A stretch of 64,000 nt of DNA from Clostridium_AW malenominatum (GTDB taxonomy: Bacteria; Bacillota; Clostridia; Clostridiales; Clostridiaceae), in the NCBI RefSeq assembly GCF_039521365.1, contig NZ_BAAACF010000006.1, forward strand, positions 62,001-126,000, given 5' to 3'. The notes under the pieces were generated by a model. The model saw only the letters and a program-made list of their open reading frames with translations. It ran no database searches and was not told the origin of the DNA. Below are positions 8,421 to 17,360 of the stretch, in pieces. The first letter of the stretch is position 1, and every line of letters begins with the position of its first letter. The position numbers were made by a program, and so were the translations under genes.

Positions 8421-9182
8421 ATGAATGACGTACTAGTTGCTAAAAACTTAAAAAAAGTTTATGGTTCAAGAGGAAATGTATATACAGCATTACAGGATAT
8501 AAACTTAAATATTAAAGAAGGTGAATTTGTTGGAATAATGGGACCTTCTGGTGCTGGTAAAACAACACTTTTAAATATTATCTCAACTATAGATAAACCT
8601 ACTGGTGGCTCTGTAACCATAGGTGGTGACGATATTGTTAAAATGAATGAAGAAAAGCTATCTTTATTTAGAAGAAACAAATTAGGATTTATTTTCCAGG
8701 ATTTTAATTTATTAGATACGTTAACCGTTAAGGAAAATATTATACTTCCCTTAACCTTATCTAAGGTCAATGTTAAGGAAATAGAAAAAAGACTTAGAGA
8801 TGTTTCTGTAGATCTTGGAATAGACGATATTTTAAGTAAATATCCATATGAAATTTCTGGCGGTCAAAAACAAAGGACAGCTGCTGCAAGAGCTATTATA
8901 AACAAGCCTGCTTTAGTTCTTGCCGATGAACCTACAGGGTCTTTGGACTCAAAATCTTCTACTGAGCTTTTACAGTCTTTAAGTGATTTAAATGAAAATA
9001 ATAATACCACTATAATGATGGTAACTCACGACGCCTTTGCAGCAAGCTACTGTAAAAGAATAATCTTTATAAAGGATGGTCTTTTATTTACAGAGCTTAC
9101 TCGAGGGGCATCCCGTAAAGAGTTTTTCCAAAAGATACTTGATGTTTTAAAAACTCTTGGCGGTGGACTAAACGATATGTAA
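8421..9182 (+). CDS. Bce-type ABC transporter ATP-binding protein
   Basis: A 253-residue ABC ATPase of the MacB/LolD-like peptide-antibiotic group. Walker A is GPSGAGKTT (about residues 41-49), the Q-loop is FIFQDFNLLDTLT, the signature is ISGGQKQR, and Walker B is ALVLADEPTGSLD, followed by the switch histidine in VTHD. It pairs with the ten-helix permease 13 bases downstream. Such transporters remove bacitracin, lantibiotics or similar peptides from their lipid targets and also report flux to the kinase. The AGGAGG site and the upstream operator-like sequence support inducible expression. Confidence 0.93.
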   Translation: MNDVLVAKNLKKVYGSRGNVYTALQDINLNIKEGEFVGIMGPSGAGKTTLLNIISTIDKPTGGSVTIGGDDIVKMNEEKLSLFRRNKLGFIFQDFNLLDTLTVKENIILPLTLSKVNVKEIEKRLRDVSVDLGIDDILSKYPYEISGGQKQRTAAARAIINKPALVLADEPTGSLDSKSSTELLQSLSDLNENNNTTIMMVTHDAFAASYCKRIIFIKDGLLFTELTRGASRKEFFQKILDVLKTLGGGLNDM

Positions 9183-9195
9183 GGAGGAAATTTAA

Positions 9196-11139
9196 ATGGG
9201 TTTATTTAATATAGCCTTTAAAAATATAAAGGGAAACTTTTATAACTACTTTTTATACTTTGTATCAATGATTTTTAGCATAATGATTTACTTTACCTTT
9301 ACCTCCATTCAATACAATACTCAGGTTCTAGAAATTGTTGGAGGTTCCATGCAACTTGCAATAGCTTTTAAAGCTGCCTCAGTAGTTATTGCTATATTTG
9401 CCGCAATGTTCATGTGGTACTCAAACTCCTTCTTTACTAGAAAACGAAAAAAGGAAGTAGCCTTATATTCTTTACTTGGAATTAGAAAGAAACAAATTGG
9501 ACGAATGCTTTTCTATGAAAATTTAGTCATGGGAATATTAGCTCTAGCTAGCGGAATAGCCATAGGAGGACTTTTATCCAAGTTATTCATAATGCTTTTA
9601 ATTAATCTTATGGGCTTTTCTGGAGATATAAAATTTATGATCTCTTTTAAAGCTATTTTAGATACAGCCCTTGTATTTGCAGTATTATTTTTAATTACCT
9701 CACTGCACAGTTATACTTTAATATATAAATTTAAACTTATTGAGCTATTTAAATCTGAAAATACAAGGGAAAAGGAACCTAAATCTTCCATAATATTTTC
9801 TATACTTGCTATAGTTTTAATTGGTTATGGATACTTTATTTATCTTGATACATCTAAAGGTTTTAATCCTAGTGTAATATTCATAACCTTAGGTTTGACA
9901 GTGCTAGGAACCTATGCTTTATTTTCTTCCTTAACCTTATTAGTCATTAAGCTATCTAGGAAAAATAAGAAAAGATACTATAGTGGGATAAACATGATTG
10001 GTACTTCTCAGCTTTTATATAGAATTAAGGGCAGCGCAAGAACCTTAGCAACCATAGCAGTGCTCAGTGCTACTACTCTTACAGCTATGGAAGTTACAGC
10101 TAGTCTTTATTACGACTTTACAACAAAGCTTAATAACTCCTATGGTTTTACTTATGCTTATGCAAGCAAAGATAAGGAACTAGATAAAAAAGTAGAGAAA
10201 ATTATAGCTAAATATCCTAAAAACAAACTTTTGAATTCAGTTGATATGGAATTTCTTAAGGTTAAAGGAAACTGGCCTAACCTTATAAATGTAAAAACTG
10301 GAACCGGATTAGAATCTAAACCTATATCTGAGTTTTATATAATATCAGAAAGTAAATATAATGAAATTGCAAAGGCAAGAGGGCTACAATACAACTTAAA
10401 TTTAAATACCCAAAGCGAAGCCTTAGTCTTTGATGAACAATTTGTTCCAGCATTTATGAGAAACTATACAGGCGAAACTATCACCATTGATCAGAGCAAG
10501 GAAAAACTAAACTTACAAATAAAAGCCTTTAAAACTCATACTCTAGCTAATCAGAGCATGATGTCTACGGTAGCCGTTGTAAAGGATGAGGTTTATAATA
10601 AGTCATATAAACCTGAAAATGTATATAGAATAAAAGGATATATAACTGATAATAGAAAAGATAGTGCCGAACTTACTAAAGAGATAACAGCACTTATGCC
10701 TAAAACTTCTCACTGGCCATTAAGTTATTCTTCATACTATTCACAGTATAGAGGTGGCTTAGCCGCATCTGGTGCAACTATATTTATTGGTGCCTTTTTA
10801 GGACTAGTATTTCTAGCTGCAACTGGCAGTATAATATTCTTTAAACAGCTATCTGAAGCTAACGATGATAAAAATAGATATAAAATCATAAAAAATATCG
10901 GGGTAACAAACAAAGAGATTAAAGCCTCTATAAGTAAGCAAATATTAATAGTGTTTTTACTTCCTCTAATAGTAGGAATAACTCACAGCTTAGTAGCTTC
11001 ATCTCTTCTATCTAGAGTATTTAATACTGATTTTACCATACCAATTTTTATAACCATGGGAGCCTATACATTTATATATATGATGTATTACTTTTTAACA
11101 GTAAACTCATATTATAATATTGTTAATGGAGATAATTAA
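9196..11139 (+). CDS. Bce-type ABC transporter permease (FtsX-like)
   Basis: A 647-residue permease with the BceB layout: one N-terminal helix, FtsX-like helix groups, and a large extracellular domain of roughly residues 305-525 between helices seven and eight, where antimicrobial-peptide recognition is thought to occur. The segment RKRKKEVALYSLLGIRKKQI (residues about 76-95) is typical of the family. It follows the ATPase gene by 13 bases and ends at a strong terminator. Together with the kinase and regulator it forms a complete sensing and resistance module; the actual peptide cannot be inferred. Confidence 0.92.
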   Translation: MGLFNIAFKNIKGNFYNYFLYFVSMIFSIMIYFTFTSIQYNTQVLEIVGGSMQLAIAFKAASVVIAIFAAMFMWYSNSFFTRKRKKEVALYSLLGIRKKQIGRMLFYENLVMGILALASGIAIGGLLSKLFIMLLINLMGFSGDIKFMISFKAILDTALVFAVLFLITSLHSYTLIYKFKLIELFKSENTREKEPKSSIIFSILAIVLIGYGYFIYLDTSKGFNPSVIFITLGLTVLGTYALFSSLTLLVIKLSRKNKKRYYSGINMIGTSQLLYRIKGSARTLATIAVLSATTLTAMEVTASLYYDFTTKLNNSYGFTYAYASKDKELDKKVEKIIAKYPKNKLLNSVDMEFLKVKGNWPNLINVKTGTGLESKPISEFYIISESKYNEIAKARGLQYNLNLNTQSEALVFDEQFVPAFMRNYTGETITIDQSKEKLNLQIKAFKTHTLANQSMMSTVAVVKDEVYNKSYKPENVYRIKGYITDNRKDSAELTKEITALMPKTSHWPLSYSSYYSQYRGGLAASGATIFIGAFLGLVFLAATGSIIFFKQLSEANDDKNRYKIIKNIGVTNKEIKASISKQILIVFLLPLIVGITHSLVASSLLSRVFNTDFTIPIFITMGAYTFIYMMYYFLTVNSYYNIVNGDN

Positions 11140-11142
11140 CGT

Positions 11143-11177
11143 AAAAGGGTGGAAAACATACTATAGTTTTGCACCCT
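11143..11177 (+). terminator. terminator of the Bce-type operon
   Basis: A long stem (AAAAGGGTGGAAAAC against GTTTTGCACCCTTTT, one mismatch) starts three bases after the permease stop and ends in a run of T. Confidence 0.85.
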
Positions 11178-11250
11178 TTTTTCTATTGACAATGAAAGGA
11201 TTTTACTTATTTGAATAGAATAATAGTATATAGACGAAAGGAGTGATTTT

Positions 11251-11682
11251 ATGTTTCCGAGAGACCCATTTGGAGGAGGATTCTTTGGTGGTATGCCACC
11301 TTTTTTTGCATTATTTTTCATGCTATTTGTTATAGCTTTTGCCTTCGTTATTATATCCAGTATCAAAAGTTATGTAAAAAACTCTAACTCCCCTATTATT
11401 AGCGTAGAAGCTAAAGTAATTGGCAAGAGAGCAGATGTGTCTAACCATGTTCATCATGACAATGACAACCATACTCACCACCATAGCTCTACTACCTACT
11501 ATATAACCTTCCAAACTGAGCATGGAGAAAGATTAGAATTATCATTGAGCGGAAGAATATATGGACAACTTATTGAAGGAGATACAGGGATGCTTACTTA
11601 CCAGGGAAGCTGGTTTAAAGATTTTCAAAGAAAAACTACTGAGAGTTTTAGTAATAATAATAACGAATATAAAGAATACTAA
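11251..11682 (+). CDS. DUF2500 family membrane protein
   Basis: A 143-residue protein with a glycine/phenylalanine-rich N-terminus, one membrane helix (about residues 17-40) and a soluble domain of the DUF2500 type containing ITFQTEHGERLELSL and EGDTGMLTYQG. Between helix and domain lies a histidine-rich stretch (NHVHHDNDNHTHHHSS, about residues 66-81) that could bind metal ions. Function of the family is unknown. It has its own GGAGTG ribosome site and is followed after 28 bases by a 2H phosphoesterase gene in the same direction, so the two may be co-transcribed. Confidence 0.85.
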   Translation: MFPRDPFGGGFFGGMPPFFALFFMLFVIAFAFVIISSIKSYVKNSNSPIISVEAKVIGKRADVSNHVHHDNDNHTHHHSSTTYYITFQTEHGERLELSLSGRIYGQLIEGDTGMLTYQGSWFKDFQRKTTESFSNNNNEYKEY

Positions 11683-11710
11683 TTGCAAACTATTTAAAGG
11701 AGATAATCGC

Positions 11711-12235
11711 ATGAATAGATATGTAATAGTATGTCTTTTAAAGGATGATGTGCTTAATTTTCACGAAAAACTAGTAGAAGAAGTTTGCTCTAAATATAAG
11801 GTAAGACCTCAAAAACTTCCTGCTCATTTTACTATAAAGGCTCCCTTTGAAACAGATAGAATAGATGAAGTAGAAGATATTTTAGAGAGATTTATAAAGG
11901 ATAGAAAAAAAGAAGCTTTGGAAATATCGGGCTTTGATTATTTTAGGGATGCAGTAGTTTTTATGAGAGTTTTACCTTCTAAAGGAGCAATAGAAATTCA
12001 CGACCAATTTATTGATGAATTAAAAATCTTACCTTGGTTAGATTGGAAACCTCATGAAGGAAAAGATAAAGTTTATCATTGTACAATAGTTAGCAGATTA
12101 AAACCTGATAAATTTCACCCCATTTGGGATTATGTAAATAAATATAATCCACAATTCCATACTTATTTTGATAACATTTCTATACTAAAATGGAATGGGG
12201 AGAGATGGGAAACCTATAAAGAATATTTATTTTAG
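11711..12235 (+). CDS. 2H phosphoesterase (2'-5' RNA ligase family)
   Basis: A 174-residue protein with the two H-x-T/S motifs of the 2H superfamily, HFTIK (about residues 38-42) and HCTIV (about residues 117-121). Members hydrolyse or ligate 2',3'-cyclic or 2'-5' phosphodiester bonds in RNA or nucleotides; the exact substrate is not predictable. The start at 11711 is preceded by AAAGGAG; a longer upstream frame overlaps the DUF2500 gene in another frame and has no ribosome site. The gene ends directly at a palindromic intergenic element. Confidence 0.82.
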   Translation: MNRYVIVCLLKDDVLNFHEKLVEEVCSKYKVRPQKLPAHFTIKAPFETDRIDEVEDILERFIKDRKKEALEISGFDYFRDAVVFMRVLPSKGAIEIHDQFIDELKILPWLDWKPHEGKDKVYHCTIVSRLKPDKFHPIWDYVNKYNPQFHTYFDNISILKWNGERWETYKEYLF

Positions 12236-12396
12236 TTAATAGTTTTTTAATTTTTTAGTTTCCTAGTTGCGGATGAAATTTCTTAGGAATTTCTAGCTTA
12301 TAAAAATTTAAAGAATTCCCCTAGGGGAATTCTTTTTCCTTAACTAAAAACTCAAAAACTAACAACTAGTTAATTGAAAATTGGAAACCAATTTTC
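12236..12396. repeat. palindromic intergenic element, copy A
   Basis: The whole 161-base gap between two convergent genes is an imperfect inverted repeat. It contains a perfect 26-base palindrome at 12310-12335 with core AATTCCCCTAGGGGAATT followed by T-rich sequence, a small hairpin at the right end (AAAATTGG/CCAATTTT, 12377-12395) next to the fbp stop, and outer arms rich in TTAGTT/AACTAA. The arm sequence TTAACTAAAAACTCAAAAAC is matched by TTAACTAAAACACTAAAAAC in the gap at 54082-54237. It probably terminates transcription in both directions. Confidence 0.65.
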
Positions 12397-14388
12397 TTAA
12401 ATTTCTTTTTCCTCAATTAACCCTTTTCTATAGGCAATTAAAAGCTTTTCTAAATCTAATATTTCATTTTGTAATTTTTTGCCTATGTCTGTATCTGCAA
12501 CTCTTTTTCTTACAGCAGAATGTTCTAGAATCACAGTAGAGCTTAGAATATCACTTTCTTCTTCAATTGCCTTTTTAGTTGATTCAAAAGGCTCATGGGA
12601 AGATAGTAGCAATCCATAGGAATTATATATTAAAGTGTACCCTGCTATACCTGTTTCTGGTTGATATGCTCTACAGAATCCTCCATCAATTACCAAAAGT
12701 TTACCATTGCCCTTTACAGGACTTTCCCCTTTAATTGTTTTTACAGGAATATGTCCATTTATAATATGAGAAATTTTAGGGTTTAATTTAAATTCTTCAA
12801 ATATTCTATTACATAATTCTTCGCTATCTCTATATTTATAATAATAGTTTTGATTTTCTTTATGAGTTTCTTTTTCTTCAATAAAATATCTTTCAAAGGT
12901 GGTAATTCTATCTTTTCCAAAAAGCGGTGAATATGGACCGCACCATAAATACCACATCATGTCCATGGCATGATTTTTTACATCTGTATCATTTTTATAA
13001 AAATATGCTTCCCTTGCATAATACTCAAATATATCTAGCAAGGATTTACCATAATATTCTTTATCCTGGATAACTAATTTTTTAAAGCTACCATCTTTAT
13101 TTAATGGAATGCATCCATGATATAAGAGATTAGAATTGTATACTAAATATAAATTACCTTTGCTATACATAAAGCGTATGTGCTTTTGAAGTTTTTCGCT
13201 ATTAACAAAGGATCTAGTTAGTTTACTTATCAACTCTTCCTCTTCTAAAGTCAATTTATAAGGTTCCTTAGGATCCACTGTTGGTAAGCTCATATCCCTC
13301 ATTTTATATTTCTTTTTATTAACTTCCACAGTACCCTCTTCAAAATTAATCTTATCTAATAAAAGCATATAATCCATTTCAAATTCAGGTCTTCTTTTTA
13401 TCTTTTGTCCTTCTAGTTTAAACTGAATAATAGCTATAGCTTTATGCATTTTCGCATAAAGGTGCTGGTCACCTTCACTAATGTCTTTATCTAATGTCTT
13501 TGGAATAAAACACTCACATGGATCATTATTATATGTTTCCATTGCAAAAGTAGCAAGAGGTAGAAGATTAATTCCATATCCATCTTCTAAAGTGCTTAAG
13601 TTTGCATATCTTAAAGATATTCTTAAAACATTAGCAACACATGCCCTAGAACCCGATGCTGCTCCCATCCAAAGTATATCATGATTTCCCCATTGAAAAT
13701 CAATGGAATGGTGATCCATTAAAGCATCCATAACTATTTCAGCTCCTGGTCCCCTATCATAAATATCTCCAATTATATGAAGTCTATCCACCACTAATCT
13801 TTGAATTACCTTAGATAAGGCAATTACAAAAGCATCTGCACAGCCTATTTCTATAATAGTATTTATAATTCCAGTATAGTAATCTTGCTTATTTACTCTG
13901 TCACCTTGTTCATTTAGTAATTCTTCAATTATATATGCAAAATCCTTTGGAAGTGCTTTTCTAACCTTTGATCTAGTGTACTTTGAGGATACAGATTTAC
14001 ATACCTGTATCAATCTATAAAGAGTTACTTTATACCATTCTTCTAAATTTTGTTCCCTTTGCTTTAATAAATCCATTTTTTCTTCTGGATAATAAATTAA
14101 AGTTGCAATGCTTGCTTTGTCTCTTTCCATAAGGGATGTGCCAAATATATCATCTAACTTTCTCTTTATTACACCAGAAGCATTTTTAAGCATATGAGTA
14201 AAAGATTCATATTCGCCATGAATATCGCTTATAAAATGCTCTGTTCCCTTTGGAAGATTTAAAATTGCTTGCAAGTTTATTATTTCAGAACTAGCGGAAG
14301 ATATAGTTGGATACTTAGTTCCTAAAAGTTTTAAGTATCTTATATCATCGCTTATTATTTCTATATTATTCTCATTATATAGCGTCAT
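12397..14388 (-). CDS. fbp: fructose-1,6-bisphosphatase class III
   Basis: A 663-residue metallophosphoesterase of the Firmicutes-specific class III FBPase family, the gluconeogenic enzyme hydrolysing fructose-1,6-bisphosphate to fructose-6-phosphate in the cytoplasm. Metal-binding motifs are FISDIHGEYESF (about residue 58), HIIGDIYDRGPGAE (about residues 197-210), WGNHDILW and, near the end, HIINGHIPVK. Length agrees with the family (about 640-670). It is a single-gene unit with a hairpin at its 3' end within the palindromic element. ATG is preceded by a GGGGAGAA site. Confidence 0.95.
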   Translation of the reverse strand: MTLYNENNIEIISDDIRYLKLLGTKYPTISSASSEIINLQAILNLPKGTEHFISDIHGEYESFTHMLKNASGVIKRKLDDIFGTSLMERDKASIATLIYYPEEKMDLLKQREQNLEEWYKVTLYRLIQVCKSVSSKYTRSKVRKALPKDFAYIIEELLNEQGDRVNKQDYYTGIINTIIEIGCADAFVIALSKVIQRLVVDRLHIIGDIYDRGPGAEIVMDALMDHHSIDFQWGNHDILWMGAASGSRACVANVLRISLRYANLSTLEDGYGINLLPLATFAMETYNNDPCECFIPKTLDKDISEGDQHLYAKMHKAIAIIQFKLEGQKIKRRPEFEMDYMLLLDKINFEEGTVEVNKKKYKMRDMSLPTVDPKEPYKLTLEEEELISKLTRSFVNSEKLQKHIRFMYSKGNLYLVYNSNLLYHGCIPLNKDGSFKKLVIQDKEYYGKSLLDIFEYYAREAYFYKNDTDVKNHAMDMMWYLWCGPYSPLFGKDRITTFERYFIEEKETHKENQNYYYKYRDSEELCNRIFEEFKLNPKISHIINGHIPVKTIKGESPVKGNGKLLVIDGGFCRAYQPETGIAGYTLIYNSYGLLLSSHEPFESTKKAIEEESDILSSTVILEHSAVRKRVADTDIGKKLQNEILDLEKLLIAYRKGLIEEKEI

Positions 14389-14488
14389 AGGAATTCTCCC
14401 CTTTTTCCTGGAATATTAATAACCATACTATATATTATATTACAATTCAATAATAAATTCTACATATATTGGTATTTATATGGAACTA

Positions 14489-14536
14489 AAAGAATAAAGT
14501 ATATCACATTTATTATTGTGATATACTTTATTCTTT
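14489..14536 (-). terminator. terminator after the MATE gene
   Basis: An approximately 20-base-pair stem (14489-14508 with 14517-14536) with an eight-base loop starts at the stop codon of the MATE gene, with A/T tails on both sides that could make it bidirectional. Confidence 0.8.
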
Positions 14537-15926
14537 AGTTAGCTTGATATTCAAGTTCTTCTATATTATCATCATTCTTTTTACTTTTCAAAATTTTAAT
14601 ATCCCTAAGCAAAAGAATCGCCGTTAAAACTGAAGATAATGTATCCGCTATAGGACCGGTCATCCAAACACCATTTAATTTAAAAATCGGTGGCAATATT
14701 ATAAGTAATGGTACTAACAATATAAATTGTCTTGAAAGGCTTAAAAATATTGCTATCTTTGCTTTTCCCACAGCTTGAAAATAATTAGAGCTTATTATTT
14801 GAAAGCCTATTATAGGCATCATCATCATATGAATTCTAATTCCATGACTTCCTAATGCTATAAGTTCTGCGTTATCTCTATTAAATATTTGTATAAAGGC
14901 TCTTGGGAATGTCTGTATAAGGATAAATCCTACCGTTGCAAGTATTGTTCCCGCAGATACTGCAAGCTTTAAAGCCTTAAGTACTCTATCATATTGTCTT
15001 GCTCCATAATTATATCCGATTATAGGCTGACATCCTTGGTTTATGCCAAACATTGGCATAAAAAATAACATAATTATACTATTTATTATACCCATAGCTC
15101 CCACTGCTAAATCTCCACCATAGGCTACTAAATTTTTATTATACAGGGTAGTAACTAGGCTTGCCGCTAATTGCATAGCAAAAGGAGACATTCCTATGGA
15201 GAATATAATTTTCATAGTGGTTAAACTTAGTCTTAAATTTTCTTTTTTAATTTTCAATGTACTCTTTCTACCAAAGAAGTAAGCTAATACCCATATAGAA
15301 GATACTGCTTGTGCTATTATGGTAGCTATCGCTGCTCCATCCACTCCCATGTTAAATACAAAAATAAAGATGGGGTCTAAAATTGTATTGATTACAGCAC
15401 CAATTAACATAGTAGCCATGGCAATTTTGGGATTACCTTCAGCACGAATAATATTATTCATACTGAAACCTATGTTTTGAAGTATTGCTCCCCCGATTAT
15501 ATATTTCATGTAACCTTTAGCATAAGGCAGAGTGTCTGGGCTTCCACCGAAAATTTTTAACAAATCCTCTAAAAAAGTTAGTCCTATAACACCTATTAAT
15601 ATTGAAATAATAATTATTAATACGAATGCATTTCCAAGGATTTTTTCTGCTTCTTCTTTCTTTTTTTCTCCTAATTTTATAGATATCATAGTAGAAGAAC
15701 CTATACCTATCAACATAGCAAAGGCCATGTTAATTAGTGTAAGAGGGTATCCTACTGCAATACCTGATATAGCTAAGGCTCCTACTCCGCCTCCAATATT
15801 ACCGATAAAAATTCTATCAACCATATTATATAAAGCATTTACAACCATGCCTATTATTGCTGGTACTGAAAACTTCATCAAAAGCTTACCTATACTCTCT
15901 TCCCCTAATTGTTTAGATCTGTCCAA
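14535..15926 (-). CDS. MATE-family efflux transporter
   Basis: A 463-residue integral membrane protein with twelve predicted helices and two homologous halves, each with the MATE pattern (VPAIIGMVVNALYNMVDRIFIG near the N-terminus, SPFAMQLAASLVTTLYN mid-protein, GINQGCQPIIGYNYGARQY after it). MATE proteins export cationic drugs or metabolites using sodium or proton gradients. Single gene, transcribed from its own promoter region (15950-16020) and ended by a strong hairpin. The substrate is not predictable. Confidence 0.9.
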   Translation of the reverse strand: MDRSKQLGEESIGKLLMKFSVPAIIGMVVNALYNMVDRIFIGNIGGGVGALAISGIAVGYPLTLINMAFAMLIGIGSSTMISIKLGEKKKEEAEKILGNAFVLIIIISILIGVIGLTFLEDLLKIFGGSPDTLPYAKGYMKYIIGGAILQNIGFSMNNIIRAEGNPKIAMATMLIGAVINTILDPIFIFVFNMGVDGAAIATIIAQAVSSIWVLAYFFGRKSTLKIKKENLRLSLTTMKIIFSIGMSPFAMQLAASLVTTLYNKNLVAYGGDLAVGAMGIINSIIMLFFMPMFGINQGCQPIIGYNYGARQYDRVLKALKLAVSAGTILATVGFILIQTFPRAFIQIFNRDNAELIALGSHGIRIHMMMMPIIGFQIISSNYFQAVGKAKIAIFLSLSRQFILLVPLLIILPPIFKLNGVWMTGPIADTLSSVLTAILLLRDIKILKSKKNDDNIEELEYQAN

Positions 15927-16040
15927 ATTATCACTTCCTAATTTTTTATTTTAAAATAACTAATTAATTATACACTAACTTTGTAGTATTTACAATTTTT
16001 CAAAAAAGAAAGTTAGGACTAATTAATTTGTAATTGTAGT

Positions 16041-17249
16041 TTAATAAAACCAAAAATTTAACAACAAATAATATCCTATTACAAAAACGCAAAATGTGCT
16101 AATAACAGGGGTTGTCCTCTTTAATAAATCTACCATAGATGTTTTAAAGTACTCCACAACAAGAGTTAAACAAATATGAGTTGGGGAAATTTGCATTGCA
16201 GCATAAGAAATACTCATTAGTAATACCATCAATGGCAATCCTCCATTAGGAATTGCCGCCAATGCTAATGGTAAACATAAAGCGACCATTGCAGTAGCAC
16301 CGCTTATAATTGTTCCAAAGAAGAATATAAGTGCAAATACAATAGGCGTTGGAATAGGTAGTTTTTGAAACATTCCTGGTAAAGTTTCGATAACACCAGT
16401 AGCAGTAATAATATCTTTGAAAATCATTACTACAATTGAGCTAGTCATTATTTTATACTCAAATGCAGAAATAAACATTGGCTTAAGCTCTTTAAACTTA
16501 AATTTATTTATGAAAATTGATAGTACTATAGAAATCAATGTTGCAGTATAAACAGGTAAATTAAATACTAAGATAAGTATAATTGTCAATGCGATAGTCC
16601 ATAGACTTAGAATAAGATTTAACAAGTCTTTGCTGCGACTGGCACTTTTTTCTTGCCCCGTTTCTTTAGGGATTTTTCTAAGATAAAATAAATATCCTAA
16701 AACAAATAAAAATAAAACTACAGGAATCATAGCTATTATAAATGATGACACTGGAATACCGCTTAGTTGTGTTCCTAGTATAATAGTGGTGTATGTAGGC
16801 ATAAAACTTTCAGGAATATGTCTATAATAGCTTGTCACAAATGTTTTTTCTTCTCTCGTTAAATAATCTCCGCAGGCTGAATCTACCATAGAACCACAGA
16901 TAAATACTGCTCCTGCAGATGGAAGCAGCCCAATAAAGAATGATGCAATTGAAGCATTTATTCTTCGATTATTAAAAAGACCATTTAGTGACTTTTGTGC
17001 TAAGTCAAGGTGTCCTCTTTTCTCCAGCATTCTTTGAAGAAATGTAATCATATAAAAAATTAAAAGAATTGATATTGTACTCCAGCTTGTTATTGACTTA
17101 AAAGTCACATTAATTGTTTTAATGAATCCAACATTATATAAAATACTAGTTGCAATGGCTCCACAAAAAATGGAAAATGATAAAGTCTTTTTTATTTTAA
17201 TTAAAACAATAATTAATGCAAAAATTGCTACTAATTTTATTGCGTCCAT
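16041..17249 (-). CDS. DUF401 family membrane protein
   Basis: A 402-residue protein with about ten membrane helices. Features such as FIGLLPSAGAVFICGSMVDSA, YYRHIPESFMPTYTTIILG and SGATAMVALCLPLALA match the DUF401 family, which resembles ion/organic-anion permeases of the gluconate or citrate transporter fold. No transport substrate is established. The start has an AGGAGG site, and a 32-base palindromic terminator upstream separates it from the peptidase gene. It stands alone transcriptionally. Confidence 0.82.
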   Translation of the reverse strand: MDAIKLVAIFALIIVLIKIKKTLSFSIFCGAIATSILYNVGFIKTINVTFKSITSWSTISILLIFYMITFLQRMLEKRGHLDLAQKSLNGLFNNRRINASIASFFIGLLPSAGAVFICGSMVDSACGDYLTREEKTFVTSYYRHIPESFMPTYTTIILGTQLSGIPVSSFIIAMIPVVLFLFVLGYLFYLRKIPKETGQEKSASRSKDLLNLILSLWTIALTIILILVFNLPVYTATLISIVLSIFINKFKFKELKPMFISAFEYKIMTSSIVVMIFKDIITATGVIETLPGMFQKLPIPTPIVFALIFFFGTIISGATAMVALCLPLALAAIPNGGLPLMVLLMSISYAAMQISPTHICLTLVVEYFKTSMVDLLKRTTPVISTFCVFVIGYYLLLNFWFY

Positions 17250-17300
17250 TTAGTTAACCTCCTATAATTCTCTAGCTTACATTATATCATTTATAATAAT

Positions 17301-17332
17301 AAAAGGAATTTTATAATTATAAAATTCCTTTT
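17301..17332 (-). terminator. terminator after the M14 peptidase gene
   Basis: A perfect 32-base palindrome with arms AAAAGGAATTTTATAA/TTATAAAATTCCTTTT lies 28 bases past the peptidase stop and is followed by A/T-rich DNA. Confidence 0.8.
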
Positions 17333-17360
17333 ACTTACCGTTTATAATTTTAATTTATAT

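Noticed and set aside
15532..15954. Plus-strand open frame of 140 codons
   Set aside because: Mirror of the MATE gene on the opposite strand; no start signals.
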